Origin: Nitrosomonadaceae bacterium
GTDB taxonomy: Bacteria > Pseudomonadota > Gammaproteobacteria > Burkholderiales > Usitatibacteraceae
DNA length: 21,387 bases
Direction of reading: 5' to 3'
NCBI GenBank assembly: GCA_021300055.1
Contig: JAJTHU010000023.1
Location: 1-21,387, forward strand
Within the stretch, counting starts at the first letter, position 1. The number at the start of each line of letters is the position of its first letter. Both the position numbers and the translations under genes were made by a program. Below, piece after piece: positions 7,151-15,504 of this stretch. The notes under the pieces were generated by a model. That model worked only from the letters and a program-made list of their open reading frames with translations, was not told the DNA's origin and ran no database searches.

Positions 7151-8395
7151 GTGACTAGTCTCCCGCTCTTTATCGGATTGCGCTACACCCGCACGCGCCG
7201 GCGCAGCGGCTTTGTGTCGTTCATTTCTCTTGCGTCAATGCTGGGTATTGCGCTAGGCATAACTGCGCTCATCACAGTGATGTCGGTGATGAATGGCTTC
7301 CAGAAGGAAGTACGTGCCAAGATGCTCGGCATTGCGGCACACATCCAAATTGGTGGCTTTGAGAACGGACTTGCCGATTGGCAGCCACTCTTGGAAAAGG
7401 TTCGCAAGCGCAGCGACGTCGTGGGCGCATCGCCCTACGTAAACGGGCAAGGATTGCTGGCTATCGGCCAAAGCGTGCGCGGTGTTGCGGTACGCGGTAT
7501 CGACCCTGCCATCGAAGATTCGGTTTCTGACGTAGGCAAGCAAATGCGCGTTGGCAAGATCGCCGATTTGCAGCCAGGGGAGTACGGCATGATTATCGGC
7601 AGCGAGTTGGCGCGCGCGCTCAGCGTGTCGATTGGCTCGCGCATCCAGTTGATCACGCCACAAGGGACCATTACCCCGGCAGGCATGGTGCCGCGGCTGC
7701 GTACCTTCACGGTAGTGGGTGTTTTCTCGTCAGGTCACTTTGAGTACGACCTCAACCTCGCGCTGATTCACCTTCGTGATGCTCAGGTGCTGTTTCGCCT
7801 CGGTGACAACGTCAGTGGCATCCGGGTGAAGGTGCCCAACGTCGAGCAGGCGCGCGCCATCGCGCAGCGCGTGCAAGATGAGCTTCAAATCGACGGCTTC
7901 GTTCAGGATTGGACGATGCAAAACCAGACTTACTTTCGCGCCGTCGAGATCGAGAAACGCATGATGTTCATTATCCTGACGTTGATCATCGCGGTCGCCG
8001 CGTTCAATCTCGTTTCAACGCTGGTGATGGTGGTGCGCGACAAACACCCGGACATTGCCATCTTGCGAACGTTGGGCGCGTCGCCTGGAACCATCATGCG
8101 TATTTTTGTGGTGCAGGGCGCAACCATCGGCTTGATCGGCACAGTCATGGGCGTAGTCGGCGGCGTGCTACTGGCATTGAACGTCGGCACAGTGGTGAGC
8201 ACGGTCGAGTCTGCGTTTGGGTTCCGCGTCTTGTCGCCCGAGATTTATTTTCTGAGTTCGCTGCCGAGCGATTTGCGCTTTGCCGACGTGTGGCTTACCG
8301 CGCTGATTTCATTGCTGCTTGCCTTCGCGGCGACGCTGTACCCCAGTTGGCGCGCTGCCAAAGTGAACCCTGCTGAGGCGCTGCGCTACGAATGA
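7151..8395 (+). CDS. lolC: Lipoprotein-releasing ABC transporter permease LolC/LolE type
   Basis: Inner-membrane permease that extracts outer-membrane lipoproteins and passes them to LolA. The 414-residue protein begins LFIGLRYTRTRRRSGFVSFI, typical of the family. It has a first membrane helix at about residues 23-47, a large periplasmic domain (about 50-265), then three helices near 270-295, 315-345 and 375-400, and ends in the FtsX-type PSWRAAKVNPAEALRYE. The start is a GTG at 7151-7153 without a clear Shine-Dalgarno; no ATG lies in frame nearby. Only one permease gene is present beside lolD, so the complex is probably a homodimer of a LolC/E hybrid (called LolF in some bacteria) rather than LolC plus LolE. 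A second permease elsewhere in the genome cannot be excluded. Confidence 0.93.
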   Translation: MTSLPLFIGLRYTRTRRRSGFVSFISLASMLGIALGITALITVMSVMNGFQKEVRAKMLGIAAHIQIGGFENGLADWQPLLEKVRKRSDVVGASPYVNGQGLLAIGQSVRGVAVRGIDPAIEDSVSDVGKQMRVGKIADLQPGEYGMIIGSELARALSVSIGSRIQLITPQGTITPAGMVPRLRTFTVVGVFSSGHFEYDLNLALIHLRDAQVLFRLGDNVSGIRVKVPNVEQARAIAQRVQDELQIDGFVQDWTMQNQTYFRAVEIEKRMMFIILTLIIAVAAFNLVSTLVMVVRDKHPDIAILRTLGASPGTIMRIFVVQGATIGLIGTVMGVVGGVLLALNVGTVVSTVESAFGFRVLSPEIYFLSSLPSDLRFADVWLTALISLLLAFAATLYPSWRAAKVNPAEALRYE

Positions 8396-9123
8396 ACGCC
8401 GCGACGACAATCTCTGCCGAAACAACCGATACCGCTTCGCCAACGGTATTGGCTTGCTCCGGCTTGACCAAGCACTTCACCATGGGCGCTGAGCAAGTCG
8501 CTGTACTGCGCGGTGTATCGCTTGAAGTTAAGCGCGGCGAGACACTCGCCATTGTTGGTGCTTCCGGCTCAGGCAAATCAACCTTGCTCCACATCCTCGG
8601 CGGCCTAGACGCGCCAAGCGAAGGGACGGTTAGCTTGATCGGACAAGCGCTGCATACGCTATCACCCGCGGCACAAGGCGCCCTGCGTAATCAAGCGCTA
8701 GGCTTCGTGTATCAGTTTCATCACCTCTTGGCCGAGTTCACTGCGTTGGAGAACGTGGCCATGCCACTTCTCATCGGTGCGGCTGCGCGCAACATCACGA
8801 GCGATCAGGCGTACACGCAAGCGCAAGAGATGCTTGGGGAGGTTGGACTAGGGCATCGGCTTGCGCACAAGCCAGGCGAACTTTCTGGCGGCGAGCGCCA
8901 GCGTGTTGCCGTGGCGCGTGCGCTGGTGACGCGCCCTGCCTGCGTGCTCGCGGATGAGCCGACGGGCAATCTAGATCGCGCGAACGCAGATGCCGTCTTT
9001 GACTTATTGTTGCGATTGAACCAACGCGTCGGTACCGCGTTGGTCATGGTGACCCATGATCCGGCTTTAGCGGCAAGAATGCAGCGTACGTTGCGGCTTG
9101 AAGATGGTGCGCTAGCGGCTTGA
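8392..9123 (+). CDS. lolD: Lipoprotein-releasing ABC transporter ATP-binding protein LolD
   Basis: ATPase that powers lipoprotein release by the Lol permease. The 243-residue protein has Walker A GASGSGKS (about residues 56-63), a Q-loop in GFVYQFHHLL (104-113), the signature LSGGERQRVAVARAL (164-178), Walker B VLADEPTGNLD (185-195) and a switch histidine in VTHDP. The QFHHLL after the Q-loop is characteristic of LolD. Its ATG overlaps the lolC stop as ATGA, so the two are co-translated. Compared with E. coli LolD there is an N-terminal extension of about ten residues rich in Ala and Thr. The gene ends 37 bp from the convergent TgpA gene, with no recognisable terminator between. Confidence 0.96.
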   Translation: MNAATTISAETTDTASPTVLACSGLTKHFTMGAEQVAVLRGVSLEVKRGETLAIVGASGSGKSTLLHILGGLDAPSEGTVSLIGQALHTLSPAAQGALRNQALGFVYQFHHLLAEFTALENVAMPLLIGAAARNITSDQAYTQAQEMLGEVGLGHRLAHKPGELSGGERQRVAVARALVTRPACVLADEPTGNLDRANADAVFDLLLRLNQRVGTALVMVTHDPALAARMQRTLRLEDGALAA

Positions 9124-9160
9124 GCGGCGTTTGTTCAGATACGTCGGTGCATGCATTGAT

Positions 9161-11140
9161 TCAAGGCAGGAAGTTGCCCCAGCGAAAGCGTCGCGCGAGT
9201 CGAACAAAGTTGCGATTGGCCTCGCGCTGCTGGTCACAGTTGTTCGCGTACCGCGCCTGAATGTAGGCGAAAAGAATCGGCTCCGCTTCATCGGCCAATT
9301 CCGGCGCTTCGCGGCGAAGCCGCTGCCTGTAACTTTCAGGTCCCTCATAGGGCATACGGGCCAAACTCGCCGATTGGCGAGCGATTCGAGCACAAAATGC
9401 CTCAAACGCCGCTTCCACCGCCGGCTTTCTATTCCGGTAGGCGAGCGCGAGAACGATCAGCCCCACGCCTCCACCTGCAACCGCAATGCCAACCACCAGC
9501 CAGATGGAGAGCGTGCGCCAATCGACATCGGGCATGCCAAGCCCCTCGAAGAGTCCGCGCTGACGATCGGCGTTAAAGCCGACTACCCAACGATTCCACT
9601 CGCTGTTGATGGCATCCCAGGTGTAAGCCATTTGGCGCAGGATGCCGAGCTTGTCGGCATCTGCCATAGTGTCAAAGACGCCAACGGGCCCCAATGCCGC
9701 ATTGACGCCGCGATTGATGCGCAGCGGAGAAACTGCGAAGGTCGGATCAACGCGCAGCCAACCTTGCTCGGGTAGCCAGACTTCGGTCCATGCGTGCGCT
9801 TCCGCTTGACGCACGATGAGCTGACGAGTGATTGGATTGACTTCACCACCTTGGTAGCCGGTGACAACGCGCGTGGGAATGCCCGCCGCGCGCATGATGA
9901 GCGCGAACGAACCAGCATAGTGCTCACAAAACCCCAACTTGGTGTCGAACAAGAACTCGTCCATTGGGTTTTCGCCTAGCGGCGGAGGTTCAAGCGTGTA
10001 AGTGAACTCGCGGTTGTACATGCGCATCAGTTCTTCGATGAGCGTCTGCGGGTCCGGGAAGCGTTCGCGCATCTGCTTTCCGAATGCGATGGTTCGCTGG
10101 TTGATTCGCGGGTTGTATTGAAGGTAGCGCGCGAGTTCGCTCTGAGAGCGCTCTGCGTCGATGCGGTAGTTGAGGTGCGACGACATTTCGTAGGCGCGCA
10201 GGGCGCTGACAGGCTCGCGCGAGCGCAACTGATAATCAGGCAACACCATACTGTTCGGTGGAATCTTGTTCGGGACGTCGAGCGCGAAGAGCCAATTCTT
10301 GCCGTGCGGTTGTAGTGTCACACGGTAGTTGATTGCTGGGCTTAGGGGGGTGTACTCGATACGATCGACAGGCATGGATTCATACATTCGCCAACCCTTG
10401 CCAACCTGTAAGCCAAGAACTGGGCCGCGCCAATAAAGATCATTGGAGTTTGGTACCGGTCCATCGAACTCGACGCGAAACGCGAGCGCGTCTGACTGCG
10501 AGAGCTTTGAGATGTCCCCCGGCGCCATGGACTCGGATAGCCCGGTGCGTGCCGCGCCTTCAGACGGCGTCATCCAGAGCGGACCGTTGATGCGCGGGAA
10601 GAGAAAGAAGAACACGATCATCATCGGAATGGCTTGCACCAGTAGCCAAGCTGATGGTACCAAGCGCTCGCGGATGCTGGGCTCCGTGCCAATGCGATTG
10701 AAGCCAATAAGCGTCGCGATAAACAGCCACACGCAAATGAGCATGTAGGCGCCCATGGCAATCGTCTGCGAGTAGAGAAAGTTCGTCAGCGCAAGAAAAA
10801 AGCCTAGGAAGATGACGATCATGGCGTCGCGTTTCATGCGCATCTCGAGCATCTTCAGGCACAACATCGCGATCAGCAGCATGACGCCGACTTCGCGACC
10901 AAACAGGCGGCGGTATTCAAGGAATGCGCCGATCGTGATCGCAATCGCGAGCAGCGCCATCACCCACCAAGGCGGCGTACGCAGCGCGTGGCGGGCGATC
11001 CACCAGCGCCACCCGCCCGCGGCCACACAAACGGCACTCACCCACCAGGCGAGGTGGCTGGTGTGGGGGGCAATGACGAAAGCCATGGCTGCAGTGAGCC
11101 ATGTGACGTTGCCGAGGGTAAGCGCAGATTGATTGATCAC
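9161..11140 (-). CDS. TgpA-type transmembrane transglutaminase-like protein (DUF3488)
   Basis: A 659-residue inner-membrane protein of the TgpA family. The N-terminal third (about residues 10-185) contains five to seven hydrophobic segments (DUF3488 region). A large periplasmic domain follows, with the transglutaminase-like core. The catalytic triad is seen as Cys in KLGFCEHYA (about 405), His in QAEAHAWTEVW (about 449) and Asp in RVDPTFA (about 465). One more helix lies near 545-568, ahead of a cytoplasmic tail with a DUF4129-like helical region. TgpA in Pseudomonas aeruginosa is essential, but its substrate is not firmly known. The start is GTG at 11138-11140, overlapping the DUF58 stop as GTGA, so translation is coupled. 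Its usual partners DUF58 and MoxR lie upstream. Confidence 0.93.
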   Translation of the reverse strand: MINQSALTLGNVTWLTAAMAFVIAPHTSHLAWWVSAVCVAAGGWRWWIARHALRTPPWWVMALLAIAITIGAFLEYRRLFGREVGVMLLIAMLCLKMLEMRMKRDAMIVIFLGFFLALTNFLYSQTIAMGAYMLICVWLFIATLIGFNRIGTEPSIRERLVPSAWLLVQAIPMMIVFFFLFPRINGPLWMTPSEGAARTGLSESMAPGDISKLSQSDALAFRVEFDGPVPNSNDLYWRGPVLGLQVGKGWRMYESMPVDRIEYTPLSPAINYRVTLQPHGKNWLFALDVPNKIPPNSMVLPDYQLRSREPVSALRAYEMSSHLNYRIDAERSQSELARYLQYNPRINQRTIAFGKQMRERFPDPQTLIEELMRMYNREFTYTLEPPPLGENPMDEFLFDTKLGFCEHYAGSFALIMRAAGIPTRVVTGYQGGEVNPITRQLIVRQAEAHAWTEVWLPEQGWLRVDPTFAVSPLRINRGVNAALGPVGVFDTMADADKLGILRQMAYTWDAINSEWNRWVVGFNADRQRGLFEGLGMPDVDWRTLSIWLVVGIAVAGGGVGLIVLALAYRNRKPAVEAAFEAFCARIARQSASLARMPYEGPESYRQRLRREAPELADEAEPILFAYIQARYANNCDQQREANRNFVRLARRFRWGNFLP

Positions 11141-12120
11141 GGTTGAAACAGGGCAAGCGCCTCAAGGCACGCATCGCGATGCGTGCGACCGAGGCTTGGT
11201 TGGAGGAGCACGCCGGGCAAGCGCAGCCCGTAGGGGATCTGTGCACGCTCCGCTTGCAGCACCCACCAAGTCAGTCTACTTAGCCGCCGCTCGACGCCGA
11301 GTCCCTGAAGGCTCGCGTAATCGAGCCAGAGGTCGGCGCTCGTGGTGGTGCCGAATTCCTTGACGAGCAATCCCTGTTCGCGCGCAAGCGCTTTCCAAGC
11401 GATTTGTCGGAGCGTGTCGCCGGGTTTGTAGGCGCGCAGTGACTGGAACTCTTCTTCCCCAGCAACCGGGATATTGCCCTCGCCATTGCCGGTGTTGTTC
11501 ATTGGGAGCGCGCCCGCGCCTGCGTCTGGCTTTGGGTAGACCAAGCAGGCCAACCCGAAGTCCACATATGACCACGCGTGGAACAGGCCGACCGGATATT
11601 CGGTGAAGATTTCCAATCTGCCGCAAGAAAGTCGGCCGCGCGACTCTGCGATCATCGGTAGGGTCAAGTGCGAAGAGCCGTCTACCCCGTGTGCCTGTGG
11701 GACGATGTCCGCGAAAGTCGGCTCGCCATCCTTGATTTTGGCGCGCCGAATGCCGACGGCGTGTCGCGCACCGCCGGGATTCTTGACCACAAGGTGGAAG
11801 TGCGCCACCTCGCCAGCGAAGACCGGCTCAATCTTGCCCGGTGAAATTGACAGGCGTGCGAGGTTACGAAATGTGTGTAGCATGGACATACCGCCCATGC
11901 TGGCAAGTAGAAACGTGAGCAAGAAACCGAGTGAGAGGTTGTAGTTGATCGAGGCGATCAACAGCAGCACCAACACAAACGCGAAGAAATAACCCGTACG
12001 CGAAGGCAGGATGAAAACGCGGCGCTGGCTCAACACCACCGGCGGCTGTTCAGGGATTCGAGCGCGGAATATCCAGTCGGAAATGCGTTGGCGTAGGTTT
12101 TCGCGGGCGATGGCAAACAC
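11137..12120 (-). CDS. DUF58 domain-containing protein
   Basis: A 327-residue membrane-anchored protein. Two closely spaced hydrophobic segments (about residues 41-60 and 62-75) are followed by a soluble region. The DUF58 hallmark is seen at about 221-247 as GEEEFQSLRAYKPGDTLRQI followed by AWKALAR. DUF58 proteins accompany MoxR ATPases and, in this type of locus, TgpA transglutaminases. They are related to von Willebrand A domains, and their precise role is unknown. The start is GTG at 12118-12120 with no ribosome binding site; no ATG fits nearby. It lies 32 bp after the DUF4124 gene and overlaps the TgpA gene by four bases. Confidence 0.9.
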   Translation of the reverse strand: MFAIARENLRQRISDWIFRARIPEQPPVVLSQRRVFILPSRTGYFFAFVLVLLLIASINYNLSLGFLLTFLLASMGGMSMLHTFRNLARLSISPGKIEPVFAGEVAHFHLVVKNPGGARHAVGIRRAKIKDGEPTFADIVPQAHGVDGSSHLTLPMIAESRGRLSCGRLEIFTEYPVGLFHAWSYVDFGLACLVYPKPDAGAGALPMNNTGNGEGNIPVAGEEEFQSLRAYKPGDTLRQIAWKALAREQGLLVKEFGTTTSADLWLDYASLQGLGVERRLSRLTWWVLQAERAQIPYGLRLPGVLLQPSLGRTHRDACLEALALFQP

Positions 12121-12152
12121 GGCAAAAACGCGGTAGGCGACTTAGCGACCGC

Positions 12153-12668
12153 TTATTTGGGTTTGGCCGGTGCCGTAGGTGCCGGTGGCGTTGCCGCAAC
12201 CGGTGCAGGCGGAATGCATTCTTTTAGGCCCGCTTGGAACTTGCGGAGCGCGGCCATCTCTTTGCTGTCGTTGCCGGCTGGTTTGGTGATCTTGCTCGCT
12301 CGCTGCTGGAAATCCACCATCACATCGTTGAGCTCAAGGAGCTTGTCCTGCTTTGGTTTCCAAACATCTACCTGTTTGCCGAACTCGCCTGAACGATTCG
12401 CGCGGTCGAGTTCGGCGGACAGCGCTTCGCGCTCGCAAAGACGCGGACGGAAATCGGTAAACAGTTTTTCGAGCTGGTCCATCGGGTTCACCGCCGGCCG
12501 GGACTGGATACCCTTGTTGGCGTTGGGCGCGTTGACTGTGTTCTTGCTTGTGTCGCATGGGCGGTCGGAATACTCGACTTTGCCGTCAGCACCCTGACAC
12601 TTGAATGCAGCCATCGCGGGCAATGGCGCGAACATTGTAGAAATCGCGAGTAGGATCAGGAAGCGCAT
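12153..12668 (-). CDS. DUF4124 domain-containing secreted protein
   Basis: A 171-residue protein with a clear signal peptide: MRFLILLAISTMFAPLPAMA, cut before AFKCQG. Just after it is a short DUF4124 module, FKCQGADGKVEYSDRPC (about residues 22-38), whose two cysteines probably form a disulfide in the periplasm. The middle (65-150) is charged and likely helical. Two further cysteines sit near 78 and 161, and the tail is Pro/Ala-rich. The function is unknown. The frame extends upstream to 12716, but the ATG at 12666-12668 is preferred because it directly precedes the signal peptide and has a strong AAAGGAAA five bases before it. The gene lies between moxR (150 bp away) and DUF58 (32 bp), an unusual insertion into that gene set. 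Confidence 0.82.
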   Translation of the reverse strand: MRFLILLAISTMFAPLPAMAAFKCQGADGKVEYSDRPCDTSKNTVNAPNANKGIQSRPAVNPMDQLEKLFTDFRPRLCEREALSAELDRANRSGEFGKQVDVWKPKQDKLLELNDVMVDFQQRASKITKPAGNDSKEMAALRKFQAGLKECIPPAPVAATPPAPTAPAKPK

Positions 12669-12818
12669 GGTATTTCCTTTCGGAGAGAGCGGTTTGGCGC
12701 GTTGTTGTTGTAACAAGAGTCCCTAAGCGCCTCTCGAGGCCGATTGTTTGGTAAGAATCCATCCTGAAGCTGCAGACGTGCCATCGCGCGGTTCGGGGAT
12801 GTGCCAGACGGAGCGGCT

Positions 12819-13784
12819 TTAAGGGATGGCGACGGCTTTAATCAAGGCGTCGGCTGCGTCGGTGATCCTGGCGCCCGTCCCGGCGGCGACGGCGCGCAAA
12901 CGGTGTCCGACGACCGAGGGGGCGACTGCCTGCACGTCCTCGGGCAGCACCACATGGCGGTGGGAAAGCAGCGCCCATGCTTGCGCGGATCTGAGCAGCG
13001 AGAGGCCGGCGCGCGGCGACAGCCCCATTTCGAATCGCGCAGAATCTCGCGAGTAGGTGACCAGTTGCTGCACGTAGTCGACCAGTGCATCCGAAACGTG
13101 TACCCGTGACACTTCTTGCTGAAGTGCTTGCAGTTCAGCGACGCTCATCATCGGTTTCATGCGTGCCACCATTTCGCGGCGATCCTCACCCTTGAGCAAG
13201 GCGCGTTCCGCCTCTTGGTCGGGGTAGCCTAGCTTGATGCGCATCAGAAAGCGGTCAAGCTGGGACTCAGGGAGCGGGAACGTGCCGATTTGGTGCGAAG
13301 GGTTTTGCGTGGCAATCACAAAAAAAGGCTCGGGCAGTGGCATGGTTTTGCCATCGGCCGTGACTTGGTGCTCTTCCATTGCTTCGAGCAGCGCTGACTG
13401 CGCCTTGGGGCTGGCGCGGTTGATTTCGTCGGCAAGGATCACTTGCGAGAAGATCGGCCCGGCGTGGAAGCGGAAAGTCGATGACTCGCGGTCAAAAATC
13501 GAAACGCCAACGATGTCGGCGGGCAGCAAGTCGCTGGTGAACTGGATGCGCTGGTACTTCAGGCCGAATAGGCTCGCCAGCACGTGGGACAGCGTAGTTT
13601 TTCCGACACCGGGCACGTCTTCAATGAGCAGGTGCCCCTTCGCCAGGATGCAGGCGATGGACAGGCGAATTTGGAGCTCTTTACCAAGGATGATCTGCCC
13701 AGCGTGCGTCATCACTGCATCGATGGAGCGAGCAGGGCTGCTGGTTTTCTGTGCTGCCGACTTTTCGAAGAGCATGACTGACAT
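12819..13784 (-). CDS. MoxR-family AAA+ ATPase
   Basis: A 321-residue cytoplasmic AAA+ ATPase of the MoxR/RavA group, thought to act as a chaperone-like partner of DUF58 or VWA proteins. Seen in order are a helical lead, Walker A EDVPGVGKTTL (about residues 55-65), Walker B VILADEINRA (about 115-124), the ALLEAMEE helix, sensor 1 with IATQNPSHQIGTFPLPESQL, and DRFLMRIKLGYP. A C-terminal AAA lid region follows, containing LSPRAGLSLLRSAQAWAL. All ATPase residues are intact. The frame is open upstream to 13952, but homology starts near here. ATGs at 13782-13784 and 13773-13775 are both plausible, neither with a Shine-Dalgarno; I took the longer. The gene diverges from the deacetylase-family gene across 87 bp. 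Confidence 0.92.
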   Translation of the reverse strand: MSVMLFEKSAAQKTSSPARSIDAVMTHAGQIILGKELQIRLSIACILAKGHLLIEDVPGVGKTTLSHVLASLFGLKYQRIQFTSDLLPADIVGVSIFDRESSTFRFHAGPIFSQVILADEINRASPKAQSALLEAMEEHQVTADGKTMPLPEPFFVIATQNPSHQIGTFPLPESQLDRFLMRIKLGYPDQEAERALLKGEDRREMVARMKPMMSVAELQALQQEVSRVHVSDALVDYVQQLVTYSRDSARFEMGLSPRAGLSLLRSAQAWALLSHRHVVLPEDVQAVAPSVVGHRLRAVAAGTGARITDAADALIKAVAIP

Positions 13785-13836
13785 GGCTAGGATTTTGTGT
13801 AGTTTAGCTGTTGTGCCGGTCGTAGGACCCGCCGCA

Positions 13837-13865
13837 TTGAACCTGTGACCGTTTTTCGACAAAAT
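13837..13865 (+). promoter_or_regulatory. Candidate promoter of the deacetylase-family gene
   Basis: TTGAAC (13837-13842), a 17-base spacer and CAAAAT (13860-13865) resemble a sigma-70 promoter, with four of six matches to TTGACA and four of six to TATAAT. Transcription would start around 13872, which is the A of the chosen ATG. That would make the mRNA leaderless and fits the lack of a Shine-Dalgarno. Inferred by eye. Confidence 0.3.
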
Positions 13866-13871
13866 GGTTTG

Positions 13872-14816
13872 ATGACTTCGCAAAATACGATCCGCAACAC
13901 CGCCCTCATCACCCATGCCGTTTGTCTCGAGCACGAGATGGGACCGCACCACCCTGAGTCGCCAGAGCGGCTAAAGGCAGTCCTTGGTGCGCTAGACGCA
14001 GCTGGGTTGATCAAGCAGATGGAGCAGGTTGAGGCGCCTGCTGCCTCGAAAGAGCAAATTGCGCGCGCGCACTTACCGGACTACGTCGAGGCCATTTTTG
14101 AAGCGGCGCCGAGCCACGACTATGCCTACCTCGACCCAGATACATCGATGAACGTGTACTCACTTCAAGCCGCGCAGCGTGCCGCAGGCGCGGTCGTCGA
14201 GGGGGTAGACCGCGTGATGAACGGACGCAATCGCAATGCGTTCTGTGCGGTGCGTCCGTGTGGCCACCACGCCACCTTTGATCACGCGATGGGTTTTTGT
14301 ATCTTCAACAACGTTGCGGTAGGTGCGCGCCACGCGCTTGAGGTTCACGGTCTTTCACGTGTGGCAATCCTCGACTTTGACGTTCACCACGGCAATGGCA
14401 CTGAAGACATCTTTCATGATGACCCGCGCGTCATGCTGTGTTCGTCGTTCCAGCACCCGTACTACCCGGGGACAGGCGCCGATACCGGGAACGCGCACAT
14501 CATCCCGACGCCGCTCCCCGCCCGGACCGGCAGCGCCGCCTTCCGACGCGCCATTGCCAACTCGTGGTTCCCAGCGCTCGATGAGTTTAAGCCAGAGCTT
14601 GTCATCGTATCTGCAGGATTTGATGCCCACAAAGATGACCCTCTCGCCTATCTGGAACTCGTCGAAGACGACTACGAGTGGATTACCGATGAAATTCTGT
14701 CGATGGCCGATCGACACGCTGAGGGGCGCATCGTCTCGGCGCTAGAAGGTGGCTATAACCTGCACGCGCTGGGCAAAAGCGCGGTCGCGCACGTGCGCGC
14801 GCTTGTCGAGCACTAA
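13872..14816 (+). CDS. Histone deacetylase family protein (class II type)
   Basis: A 314-residue zinc-dependent amidohydrolase of the arginase/deacetylase fold. Bacterial members hydrolyse acetyl-lysine, acetylpolyamines or acetoin-related substrates. The motifs are complete: HHPESPERL near the N-terminus, the catalytic pair in RPCGHHAT (His about 131 and 132), the zinc ligands in ILDFDVHHGNGT (Asp 170, His 172) and SAGFDAHKDDP (Asp 251), and the glycine-rich LEGGYNL with a Tyr (about 295) that can stabilise the transition state. Together with the class II-like GTGADTGN this suggests an active enzyme; the substrate cannot be told. A GTG at 13845 would add nine residues, but the ATG at 13872 is preferred because it comes just before the conserved start. 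It converges on upp with one intervening base. Confidence 0.9.
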   Translation: MTSQNTIRNTALITHAVCLEHEMGPHHPESPERLKAVLGALDAAGLIKQMEQVEAPAASKEQIARAHLPDYVEAIFEAAPSHDYAYLDPDTSMNVYSLQAAQRAAGAVVEGVDRVMNGRNRNAFCAVRPCGHHATFDHAMGFCIFNNVAVGARHALEVHGLSRVAILDFDVHHGNGTEDIFHDDPRVMLCSSFQHPYYPGTGADTGNAHIIPTPLPARTGSAAFRRAIANSWFPALDEFKPELVIVSAGFDAHKDDPLAYLELVEDDYEWITDEILSMADRHAEGRIVSALEGGYNLHALGKSAVAHVRALVEH

Positions 14817-14817
14817 A

Positions 14818-15447
14818 TCAACTCTTGGTGCCGAAAATCTTGTCACCTGCGTCGCCGAGTCCCGGAATGATGTACCCGACTTCGTTGAGGTGTGAGTCGA
14901 TCGCTGCAGTGTAACACTCAACCTCGGGGTGCTCAACCTCCAGCCGCCTTACGCCCTCAGGTGCCGCGACCAAAACCAGTGCCTTGACTTGGCGTGCACC
15001 CTTCGCTTTGAGCATGTTGATCGTTGCGATCATCGAGCCTGCGGTGGCAAGCATTGGGTCAAGTACGATGGCGGTACGCTCATCGAGTTTGCCGACCAAT
15101 CGCTCCAAGTAGGGTTCTGGTTCCAAGGTGTCGTGATTGCGGGCAATTCCCACGACACTGACTTTTGCGGAAGGAATCACGTCAAGCACGCCGTCGAGCA
15201 TGCCGAGGCCCGCACGCAGGATGGGCACAAGGGTTACTTTCTTGCCCTCAATTCGCTGCGTCGTAACGGGCCCACACCAGCCTTCAACGGTGTGGCTTTC
15301 TAGCGGGAAGTCGCGACAAGCTTCATACGCCAACAGCCGTCCGAGCTCTTGTGTAATTTCGCGAAAACTTTTGGTGGAAATGTCTTTGTGGCGCAGCAAG
15401 CCGATTTTGTGTTTGACCAGCGGATGCGTAATCTCTACAACGGGCAT
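14818..15447 (-). CDS. upp: Uracil phosphoribosyltransferase
   Basis: Makes UMP and pyrophosphate from uracil and PRPP in pyrimidine salvage. The 209-residue length equals that of the usual bacterial enzyme. Seen are the start HPLVKHKIGLLRHKDISTKS, the central LVPILRAGLGMLDG (about residues 73-86), the PRPP-binding loop VLDPMLATAGSM (about 128-139) and the uracil-binding ending GYIIPGLGDAGDKIFGT (about 191-207). All are intact. The ATG at 15445-15447 lies 57 bp after the gltL stop with no Shine-Dalgarno. The gene could be the distal part of the gltJKL transcript or have its own promoter; I saw no clear promoter in the 57 bp. Confidence 0.97.
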   Translation of the reverse strand: MPVVEITHPLVKHKIGLLRHKDISTKSFREITQELGRLLAYEACRDFPLESHTVEGWCGPVTTQRIEGKKVTLVPILRAGLGMLDGVLDVIPSAKVSVVGIARNHDTLEPEPYLERLVGKLDERTAIVLDPMLATAGSMIATINMLKAKGARQVKALVLVAAPEGVRRLEVEHPEVECYTAAIDSHLNEVGYIIPGLGDAGDKIFGTKS

Positions 15448-15504
15448 GAGCTAGACGTAGCCAGTGAATTTGAGGGGAGGGGCGGCTGGTTGCGGAGGAG
15501 CGCC

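Noticed and set aside
9131..9775. Plus-strand open frame of 214 codons after lolD
   Set aside because: It overlaps the catalytic and C-terminal part of the TgpA gene on the other strand, and its protein shows no domain.
12669..12818. Gap between moxR and the DUF4124 gene as a terminator or promoter region
   Set aside because: It contains a GTT triplet run (12701-12709) and an imperfect CTCGAG-centred palindrome near 12730, but no hairpin with T-run and no clear -10/-35 pair.
15448..15504. Terminator between gltL and upp
   Set aside because: The sequence is purine/pyrimidine-biased (GAGGGGAGGGG on the plus strand) but does not form a stable stem, and no T-run follows.
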